Position numbers and translations under genes: made by a program | Part shown: piece after piece, positions 15,722-22,520 of the stretch | Layout: the number at the start of each line of letters is the position of its first letter | How positions within the stretch are numbered: position 1 is the stretch's first letter | The notes under the pieces: model-generated | Told to the model about the DNA's origin: nothing | Seen by the model: only the letters and a program-made list of their open reading frames with translations | Databases searched by the model: none | Assembly (NCBI GenBank): GCA_016873595.1 | Contig: VGWZ01000002.1 | Coordinates: forward strand, 1 to 28,320 | Source: Nitrospira sp. | Lineage (GTDB): Bacteria > Nitrospirota > Thermodesulfovibrionia > Thermodesulfovibrionales > SM23-35 | Length of the DNA: 28,320 bases | Direction: 5' to 3'

Positions 15722-17068
15722 TTATTGAAGCTTTTTTACCTTTACTCTCAACCCTGAGACAGACTCAACAATTATCTTTTCACCCTTTGATACAGGCACA
15801 TCAGAATATGCTGCCCATTGTTCACCATGTAATGATACCATACCTTCATCTTTTGTTATATCTGTATTTGCTATTCCCTCTGTTCCTATAAGGCCCTCTG
15901 AGCCAGTGACAGGTTTTCTCCTGTAAGCCCTGAAGACGAGGCCGAGCGTTATAGTGAAGAATAGGGCTGTTATAAGAGCAGCAGGGAGGATGATGAATAG
16001 TGATAGTTTCATAAAAGGTGCCGGTGATTCAAAGAGCATAAGTGAACCTATAATCATAGCAATTACTCCACCAATCGTAAGGGCGCCGTAGGATACAATT
16101 TTTACCTCGAGAATAAAGAGAATAATTCCGAGTAAGATGAGCAGAAGGCCTGCATAATTGACGGGAAGTGTCTGGAATGCATAAAAAGCAAGTATAAGGC
16201 AGATACCCCCCATTGCTCCTGGGAAGATCGAACCGGGGTTTGTTAGTTCAAAGAAGAGCCCGTAAAAGCCGAGGAGCATGAGGATGTATGCAACATTCGG
16301 GTCTGAGATGAGATTGAGTATCTCATGTCTTATGCCCATTTCCTCTCTCGTAACATGAGCATTTGCTGTCTTCAAAATCTTTTCACCTATAACAGTCCGA
16401 ACCTTTCTTCCATTGATATCCGAAAGAAGGGTATTCAGGTCTTTGCTTACGATGTCTATAACATTCTTTTTTAATGCCTCTTCCTCTGTTGCTGAGATGC
16501 TTTTCCTGACAGCGTCTTCAGCCCACTTTGCATTCCTGCCACTCCTCTCAGCAAGAGATTTTATATATGCTGCAGCGTCGTTGGTTGCTTTTTCAGCCAT
16601 CACTTTATCTATCTTTTCACCAATGCCTACTGGATGGGCTGCTCCAATATTGGTACCTGGTGCCATCGCTGCTACATGGGCTGCCAACGTGATGAAAACA
16701 CCTGCAGAGGCTGCTCTGCTGCCACTCGGTGAGACGAAGACCACAACAGGAACTTCACTTCCAATGATATCTTTCACAATGTTTCTCATGGATGTATCCA
16801 GTCCTCCCGGGGTATCCAGCTCGATTACAAGTGCTTCAACCTTCTTCTCATTTGCTTTTTTAATATTCTTTCCGATGTATTCTGATGCTACAGGATTTAT
16901 GACACCATGCAAAGTGATTACCATCACATTCCTTTTTGGTTCTTCAGAAAAGGCGATAGGAGAACAGAAAAGTATAAGAAAAATTAGAGGAACAATTTTA
17001 GCGCAAATCACCTTATTCAGGGTGCAAATATTATATGCAAGTTGTTTGAAAACCTCGTATGCTCCCAT
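15722..17068 (-). CDS. NfeD-family protein with ClpP-like serine protease domain
   Basis: A long-form NfeD of 448 residues. It has an N-terminal signal or anchor (about 23-41), then a ClpP/crotonase-fold serine protease domain (about 47-240), about four to five transmembrane helices (about 258-390), and a C-terminal OB-fold domain (about 390-448). The Ser-Lys dyad is visible: S121 in RAASAG and K170 in YIKSLAE. In archaeal homologues this protease cleaves the slipin partner; the function in bacteria is less certain. The start is unsettled. ATG 17068 lies 7 bp from a TATAAT, so the mRNA would be leaderless. GTG 17011 would shorten the n-region to a conventional signal peptide. Confidence 0.92.
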   Translation of the reverse strand: MGAYEVFKQLAYNICTLNKVICAKIVPLIFLILFCSPIAFSEEPKRNVMVITLHGVINPVASEYIGKNIKKANEKKVEALVIELDTPGGLDTSMRNIVKDIIGSEVPVVVFVSPSGSRAASAGVFITLAAHVAAMAPGTNIGAAHPVGIGEKIDKVMAEKATNDAAAYIKSLAERSGRNAKWAEDAVRKSISATEEEALKKNVIDIVSKDLNTLLSDINGRKVRTVIGEKILKTANAHVTREEMGIRHEILNLISDPNVAYILMLLGFYGLFFELTNPGSIFPGAMGGICLILAFYAFQTLPVNYAGLLLILLGIILFILEVKIVSYGALTIGGVIAMIIGSLMLFESPAPFMKLSLFIILPAALITALFFTITLGLVFRAYRRKPVTGSEGLIGTEGIANTDITKDEGMVSLHGEQWAAYSDVPVSKGEKIIVESVSGLRVKVKKLQ

Positions 17069-17074
17069 AAAAAA

Positions 17075-17104
17075 ATTATAGCTTTTAAACTGGATAAATT
17101 ACAA
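17075..17104 (-). promoter_or_regulatory. sigma70-type promoter of the nfeD-slipin-VTT operon
   Basis: On the minus strand TTGTAA (17104-17099) and TATAAT (17080-17075) are spaced by 18 bp. The expected transcription start coincides with the A of ATG 17068. A second TATAAT inside the first codons (near 17027-17032) could serve the alternative GTG start. Confidence 0.55.
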
Positions 17105-17120
17105 TAAAGGGTTAGGATTT

Positions 17121-17148
17121 GATGCCCCGGTTTCAGCTAAGGGGCATC
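17121..17148. terminator. perfect 8-bp hairpin between fhs and nfeD
   Basis: GATGCCCC (17121-17128) and GGGGCATC (17141-17148) form an 8-bp GC-rich stem with a 12-nt loop. It lies 16 bp beyond the fhs stop and just upstream of the nfeD promoter. There is no U-run directly after it in the fhs direction, so it may be a Rho-assisted or processing hairpin rather than a classic intrinsic terminator. Confidence 0.45.
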
Positions 17149-17164
17149 GTGATCATCTAAGTTT

Positions 17165-18928
17165 TTAAAATAGCCCTCTCACCTTACCTGTTTCTACATC
17201 CACATCAATGCGGCGATAAGCAGGGTCAGAGGCAGTTCCCGGCATTAACTTGATTGCACCTGCAACAGGAACAACGAATCCTGCTCCCTTATATGTAAGG
17301 ATATCACGGACAAAGAGCTTCCATCCTTTTGGAACTCCCTTTAAATTTGGATTGTCAGAAAGGCTCAGGTGAGTCTTAACCATACATGTTCCGAGTTTTG
17401 CAATCTCAGGGTCTTCCTCCATCTTTTTTGCCTTTGATAGGGCTTCAGGTGAGTATTCAGCGCCGCCAGCACCATATACTTCTGTGGCTATCATTTCAAT
17501 ACGCTGACGAAGTGGGGTTGAGAGTTCATAAAGAAACTTAAAATCATTTGGATCATTGCATGCATCTACAACAGCGTCAGCAAGTTCTAATGCGCCTTCG
17601 CCACCGTACTGCCAGTGTTTGGAAAGGGCAACCCTGGCACCTGCTGCCTCTGCAAATCGCCTTACGGTGTTTATCTCATTTTCTGTATCAGTGAAAAAGG
17701 AGTTAATACAAACGACAGGATTGATACCAGCCCTCTTTATTGTTTCAATATGATGAATAAGATTTTCACAACCCTTTTCCACCCATCCTACATTTTCACC
17801 CTTATATTCTTCAGGCATACGTCTTCCAGGAACCGGGATAGGGGCGCCTCCGTGGCATTTCAGTGCTCTTATTGTTGTAACTATAACCGAAGTATGTGGT
17901 TTCAAGCCTGAGAACCTGCATTTAAGATTCCAGAATTTTTCGAATCCAATATCTGCTCCAAACCCCGACTCTGTTATATGATAATCACCGAGTTTAAGAC
18001 CAACTCTGTCAGCTATGATAGATGACTGGCCGATGGCGATATTGGCAAATGGCCCGGCATGAACAAAAACAGGTTGTCCTTCGATAGTCTGCATGAGGTT
18101 TGGATTTAGTGCTTCAACCATCCATGCAGTCATTGCTCCTGCAACCTCGAGGTCTTCGGTTGAAACGGGGTTTCCGCTTTTATCATAGGCAACAACAATT
18201 CTGCCCATTCTGTCTCTCATATCTTTAAGGTCTTTTGACACTGCGAGTATGGCCATTACCTCTGAAGATACGGCAATGGCAAAGCCGGAATTCATCATAA
18301 ACCCATCTGTTTTTTCGCCAATACCTATAATTATATTTCTGAGCGCCTGAGCACAAAAATCCATTATCCATTTCATCTCTACATTGCGAGGGTCAATGTT
18401 AAGCCTTTTTAAATTTTTCCTTGCAAGTCGCTCATCAGGATAATTAAATTCGTGCTGCATTCTTGAGGTCAGTGCTACCAGTGCAAGGTTATGGGCATTC
18501 ATGATGGCATTTATGTCGCCTGTAAGTCCAAGTGAAAAAGGTGTTAAAGGAATGCACTGCGATAGTCCACCGCCTGCGGCAGAGCCTTTTATATTCATGG
18601 TTGGTCCCCCGGAAGGCTGCCGTATGGCAGCAATAACATTTTTACCTCTCTTCCCAAGACCTTGTGTCAATCCCATGGTTGTGGTTGACTTACCTTCTCC
18701 AAGTGGTGTAGGTGTAATGGCTGTTACATTAATGTATTTACCATCGGGTTTTTTGCTTAAGCGATTCAAAATACTTTTAAAATCCACCTTTGCAATATAA
18801 TGGCCATGTGGAAGAAGTTCATGTTTTTTTAAACCCAACTCCTCTCCTAATTGGTAAACGGTTTTCATATTTGCTTCTGCTGCTTCTGCAATCTCCCAGT
18901 CTACATGTTTGGTTGGATCAAGTGGCAT
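17165..18928 (-). CDS. fhs: formate-tetrahydrofolate ligase
   Basis: ATP-dependent synthesis of 10-formyl-THF from formate and THF, in the cytoplasm; the entry to the methyl branch of the Wood-Ljungdahl pathway and the C1 donor for purines. The 587-residue length is slightly above the usual 555-560. The P-loop TPLGEGKST is at 74-82. RQPSGGPTMNIKGSAAGGG is the second signature, and the C-terminal part contains CMVKTHLSLSDNPNLKG. ATG 18928 has AAAGGAGG at normal spacing. The gene follows the FDH unit on the same strand, separated from the cNMP gene by 99 bp that include an imperfect palindrome. Formate made by the FDH may feed it directly, which is inference. Confidence 0.97.
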   Translation of the reverse strand: MPLDPTKHVDWEIAEAAEANMKTVYQLGEELGLKKHELLPHGHYIAKVDFKSILNRLSKKPDGKYINVTAITPTPLGEGKSTTTMGLTQGLGKRGKNVIAAIRQPSGGPTMNIKGSAAGGGLSQCIPLTPFSLGLTGDINAIMNAHNLALVALTSRMQHEFNYPDERLARKNLKRLNIDPRNVEMKWIMDFCAQALRNIIIGIGEKTDGFMMNSGFAIAVSSEVMAILAVSKDLKDMRDRMGRIVVAYDKSGNPVSTEDLEVAGAMTAWMVEALNPNLMQTIEGQPVFVHAGPFANIAIGQSSIIADRVGLKLGDYHITESGFGADIGFEKFWNLKCRFSGLKPHTSVIVTTIRALKCHGGAPIPVPGRRMPEEYKGENVGWVEKGCENLIHHIETIKRAGINPVVCINSFFTDTENEINTVRRFAEAAGARVALSKHWQYGGEGALELADAVVDACNDPNDFKFLYELSTPLRQRIEMIATEVYGAGGAEYSPEALSKAKKMEEDPEIAKLGTCMVKTHLSLSDNPNLKGVPKGWKLFVRDILTYKGAGFVVPVAGAIKLMPGTASDPAYRRIDVDVETGKVRGLF

Positions 18929-18948
18929 CTTTAAAACCTCCTTTATAG

Positions 18949-19024
18949 CAGTAGACAGTAAACAGTAGATAGCACATAGGGTTCTATTTTTTCCTGTATT
19001 CTGTCCACTGCATGCTGTCTACTG
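18949..19024. repeat. imperfect palindrome of CAGTAGACAG-type repeats
   Basis: Left arm: CAGTAGACAG (18949-18958) followed 4 bp later by CAGTAGATAG. Right arm, inverted: CTGTCCACTG then CTGTCTACTG (19015-19024). The outer 10-bp arms pair exactly. Folded back over 32 nt the arms agree at most positions, around a T-rich loop. It fills nearly all of the gap between the cNMP gene and fhs. It may be a dispersed intergenic repeat or a structural attenuator. Confidence 0.7.
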
Positions 19025-19027
19025 AAT

Positions 19028-19483
19028 TTAGTAGCTGATCAATGCACTAAGGAATTTATCAGTCATGCGCCTGAGATTTTTGCTCATTACGATGGCAATT
19101 TTTTTGATAATATTAAATGCCAGTGTCATATCTTCTTCAGTCAACTTTTCGAATTCACCTCTTGGAATAAGGAAGAGGTCTGTGTCTTCGGCTGCAACAG
19201 CACTTGCCACGTGTTGTCTCTTCTCAAAAATAGACAACTCTCCGAAGAAATGCCCTGGCGTTAGAACAACAAGTGTCTGTCTCCAGCCATCAGGTGTTAC
19301 CCTTGTAATTTCAACCTTTCCCGTATTAAGAAGATATATTCCACTTGTGTCATCTTTTTCTTTGAACAGGTATTCTCCTTTTTTAAGTGACATTCTTTTA
19401 ATGATTCCGGCTATTTTTTTAAGCCCTTCATTGTCAAGATCCTCAAGTAAGATTTGTTTTTTTAATACTTCTGGTTTAACCAT
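19028..19483 (-). CDS. stand-alone cyclic nucleotide-binding domain protein (Crp-like, no HTH)
   Basis: A 151-residue protein made only of the cNMP-binding beta-roll (about 10-125) and a helical tail; the DNA-binding helix-turn-helix of Crp/Fnr proteins is absent. The phosphate-binding cassette reads FFGELSIFEKRQHVASAVAA. Aligned by eye with E. coli CRP, the cyclic-phosphate Arg (R82) and Ser (S83) positions hold Val and Ala, so cAMP binding is doubtful. The start is ATG 19483, because AAAAAGGAGGGAG is placed just before it; a longer frame to 19549 would overlap fdhA. It follows fdhA by 29 bp and precedes fhs, so it likely belongs to the formate operon as a sensory or partner protein. Confidence 0.88.
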   Translation of the reverse strand: MVKPEVLKKQILLEDLDNEGLKKIAGIIKRMSLKKGEYLFKEKDDTSGIYLLNTGKVEITRVTPDGWRQTLVVLTPGHFFGELSIFEKRQHVASAVAAEDTDLFLIPRGEFEKLTEEDMTLAFNIIKKIAIVMSKNLRRMTDKFLSALISY

Positions 19484-19512
19484 ACTCCCTCCTTTTTCGT
19501 TTAGGTTGTTGT

Positions 19513-22293
19513 TTATGTCTGCTTTATTAATTCTATCTTCACTGCACACACCTTTAATTCAGGTATCTTACAGATAGGGTCAAGGGCAGTATTTGTGAGC
19601 ACATTTGCTGCGGCCTCTTTGAAATGGAATGGTATAAAGACCATACCTTTTACTGGCCTATCTGAGATGAGCACCTTGATCTCTATTGAGCCTCTCCGTG
19701 ATGATACCTTTACTGCGTTTCCATCATTCACGCCCAATTGCTTTGCATCATCGGGATGAATCTCGATATAAGCCTCGGGTGATACTTTGTTCATTGCATC
19801 AATTTTTCTTGTCATTGAACCTGTATGATACTGAAAAAGCTGCCTTCCTGTCGAGAGTAAAAATGGATACTCATTATCAGGTAATTCCTCTGACGGTCTG
19901 TATTTAACGGTAGTGAATGCAGCCTTCCCCCTTGGAAATCCTCCTTTGAAAAGGTAAGGTGTTCCGGGGTGATCTAATGTTGGACATGGCCACTGGAGAC
20001 CTATCTTTTCTATCCTTCTGTATGTAATACCGGCAACTGCTGGCCAGACCTTTCCAGCTTCAAGAAGTACCTCTCCGATGTAATTATATCTCATTTTATA
20101 TCCCAGCATGTTTGCAAGTTCCATAATTATCCATGAATCCTCTTTTGCTTCTCCTGGTGGATCTACTGCTTTTCTGACCCTCTGAACCCTTCTCTCGGTA
20201 TTTGTAAATGTCCCATCTTTCTCTGCAAAACACGCTGCAGGCAATACCACATCTGCAAGTTCTGCAGTCTCTGTTAAAAATATATCCTGGACAACAAGAA
20301 ATTCAAGACTTTTTAATGCTTTTATCGTATGACTGATATCTGGGTCGCTTAAAGCAGGGTTTTCACCCATTATGTACATTGCTTTTAGCTTTCCTTTAAG
20401 TGCTGCCTGTGTCATTTCTGTTGCCGTTAACCCTATCTTGTCAGAGAGTTTTACACCCCATGCCATCTCAAACTTTTGCTTAATACCCGGAATATTTACC
20501 TTCTGATAGCCGGGATAGCAATCAGGTATGCAACCCATATCTGTCGCACCCTGGACATTGTTCTGTCCCCTGAGAGGGTTGACCCCTGTACTTTCTCTCC
20601 CAAGATTACCTGTCATCAACGCTAAGTTTGCTATTGTATAGACATTTTCTGTTCCATGGGTATGCTGGGTAATACCCATAGTGTAATAAATTCCAGGCCG
20701 TATTGCGTTTCCATAAAGGAGGGCTGCGTTTATAATATCTTTTTGGGGAATGCCTGTAATCTTTTCCCCTCTCTCAGGTGTGTATTCGTCGAGGGATTCT
20801 TTGAAAGATTTAAACCCCTCTGTCCATGTCTCTATAAATTTTTTGTCTATTAAATCTTCTCTTACTATTACATGCATCATGGAATTCAGAAGCGCAACGT
20901 CTGTGCCTGGCCTGTGCTGTAACCATATATTAGCAAACCTTACAAGGTCAATTTTTCTCGGGTCTGCAACGATAAACTCCGCACCTTTTCTCACAGCCTT
21001 TTTTATTTTTATGCCAATTATTGGATGGGTCTCGGTTGTATTTGAACCGATTACGAAGATGACATCATGGTTTTCGACTTCTGGTATAGAGTTTGTCATT
21101 GCACCTGAGCCGAACACTGTGGCCAGACCAGCCACTGTTGCGCTGTGTCAATAGCGTGCGCAATGGTCAACATTGTTTGTGCCTATAACAGCCCTTATGA
21201 ACTTCTGAAATAGAAAATTTTCTTCATTTGTGCACCTTGCTGAAGAGAGACCTCCTATAGAATCTGGTCCATAGCTATCTTTTATTTCTTTTAATCTTTT
21301 TGCAATATAATCGAAAGCTTCGTCCCAGGAAACCTCCTTAAACCGTGAATTGTGAGGAGTGAGAGGTGAGGAGCGTACCCCCCCATTCCCCCCCTTGCCA
21401 GGGGGGGGATTAAAGGAGGGTGATTGACTGCTGAACTCAAACCCCTCTTTTGGTGAAATTCTAATTAAAGGTTTTGTGAGTCTGTCAGAATTATGGATGA
21501 ATTCATAACCAAATCTTCCTTTTGCACACAGCCAGCCTTCATTAATAGTATCCTCCTTAGAGGAGACACGGATAACCTCATTCCTTCTTACATGAAGTGA
21601 GATGTTGCAGCCACATCCACAATAAGGGCAAACTGTGTCAACAGTTCTTACATCCTGTTGTCTGCCTTTTTGTGCCCACATCTTGCCTGTCAGTGCTCCT
21701 GTAGGGCAGACCGCAACACACTGGCCACAGAACTCACAATCGAGGTCTTTTTCGAAAGGAGGGCAGATCTTTGTTTTAAGTCCTCTATAAGCGAAATCAA
21801 TTGCACCAACGCCTTGAATCTCATCACATACTCTTACACATTGCCCGCAGAGTATGCATTTTTCCATAGCCCTTTCAACAAATGGATTTTCGTCCTTTTT
21901 AATAAAAGGTCTTTTTTCGCCGACGAATCTGTTCTCCCTAATATCGTAGAAATAGGCAAGTTCCTGAAGAGTGCAATCACCTGCCCTCTCACAAACCATG
22001 CAGTCATTCGGGTGGTCAGAGAGGAGGAGTTCGAGGGTAGTTTTTCTTAGTTTTTCTAAATAAGGGCTTGTTGTTATGACCTCCATGCCTTCTCTTGCAA
22101 ATGTTGTGCAGGCTGTAACAGGTCTTGCCAGATCTTTAATTTCTATTATACAGAGTCTGCAACCCCCGTAAGGGGAAAGTTCAGGGTGGTGGCATAGAGT
22201 GGGTATTGGTATATTAAGTTTTCTTGCAGCATCAAGAACTGTAGACAACTTCCTCACTGTGACTTTCTTGCCGTCTATTGTAAGAGTTACCAT
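19513..22293 (-). CDS. fdhA: NAD-linked formate dehydrogenase, catalytic subunit, selenocysteine-containing
   Basis: The Mo/W-bisMGD subunit that interconverts formate and CO2. Read through the TGA at 21148-21150 it has 926 residues; read naively it is two ORFs. Order: NuoG-like [2Fe-2S] domain (C34, C45, C48, C62), H94/C98/C101/C107 [4Fe-4S], two further [4Fe-4S] (C146-C156, C186-C196), then the FDH [4Fe-4S] (C222, C225, C229, C256) and the molybdopterin domains. The TGA codes residue 382 in DHCARY-U-HSATVAGL, exactly where family enzymes have Sec or Cys. Residues about 284-316 are an in-frame palindromic repeat not expected in the family. ATG 22293 has AGGAG at 22304-22300. It follows the NuoF-like gene. 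SelA, SelB and tRNA-Sec are not in the window; their presence elsewhere is presumed. Confidence 0.95.
21109..21150 (-). promoter_or_regulatory. UGA selenocysteine codon and bacterial SECIS hairpin in fdhA
   Basis: The TGA at 21150-21148 is followed 18 nt later by GGTCT, the same spacing as I recall for E. coli fdhF. GTGGC (21135-21131) and GCCAC (21123-21119) make a perfect 5-bp upper stem, with GGTCT inside the 7-nt loop; SelB recognises such a GGUCU loop. The lower stem is imperfect (A-A mismatch, then partial pairing). Confidence 0.85.
21346..21444. repeat. palindromic repeat translated in frame inside fdhA
   Basis: About 99 bp. The core is a run of 7 C, the loop TTGCCA, then 8 G (about 21389-21409), flanked by weaker C-rich and G-rich arms. 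On one side lies a GTGAGGAGTGAGAGGTGAGGAG tract of near-direct repeats. It has no stop codon in the fdhA frame and encodes a low-complexity Pro/Gly/Ser segment (SPSFNPPPGKGGNGG). Confidence 0.75.
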
Positions 22294-22294
22294 A

Positions 22295-22516
22295 TCAACT
22301 CCTCTGTTTAATCAAAAAATCCTTAAAGCTTCTCTCGGAGTATTTCAGTATGTCATTCCTGCCCCGTATCTCGGTACGGGATAAACTCCAGCAGGAATCC
22401 AGAGGAATTCCTGTCTGCATTGGAAACCCTGGATTCCGCATCGAGTGCAGAATGACAGAATTGATACCTTTTAACTCTGAGGATAGTTCATGTAAAAAAT
22501 TACTCATAATTATCAT
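22295..22516 (-). CDS. small ORF filling the gap between the NuoF-like gene and fdhA, repeat-containing
   Basis: A 73-codon frame that starts at ATG 22516, 4 bp after the NuoF-like stop; an internal ATG lies at 22507. It ends at a TGA 1 bp before the fdhA ATG, and carries the fdhA ribosome site in its last codons. Such tight junctions at both ends suggest a real operon member. However, its middle (about residues 20-55) is the translation of a palindromic repeat, and its ends (SNFLHELSSELKG and YSERSFKDFLIKQ) match no family I recognise. It may be a small subunit gene that received a repeat, or an accidental frame through a spacer. Confidence 0.35.
   Translation of the reverse strand: MIIMSNFLHELSSELKGINSVILHSMRNPGFPMQTGIPLDSCWSLSRTEIRGRNDILKYSERSFKDFLIKQRS
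22351..22457. repeat. 107-bp palindromic dispersed-repeat-like element
   Basis: Terminal inverted repeats TGTCATTC (22351-22358) and GAATGACA (22450-22457). Internally, CCCGTA/TACGGG forms a hairpin near 22362-22380, GGAATCCAG pairs with CTGGATTCC, and AGGAATTCCT is itself a palindrome. The pattern TGTCATTC...GGAATCCAG...CTGGATTCC...GAATGACA is typical of small non-coding mobile repeats seen scattered in many bacterial genomes. Confidence 0.85.
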
Positions 22517-22520
22517 CTCG

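Noticed and set aside
16413..17081. Long plus-strand ORF (222 codons) opposite nfeD
   Set aside because: It is antisense to the well-supported NfeD protease domain and has no family motif or ribosome site.
18949..19024. CRISPR-like array of short repeats
   Set aside because: The units are only 10 bp, partly inverted, and there are no spacers of uniform length or cas genes.
21133..21150. Frameshift or nonsense mutation splitting fdhA into two genes
   Set aside because: The frame is the same on both sides, the codon is TGA at the exact Sec position, and a SECIS-like hairpin follows.
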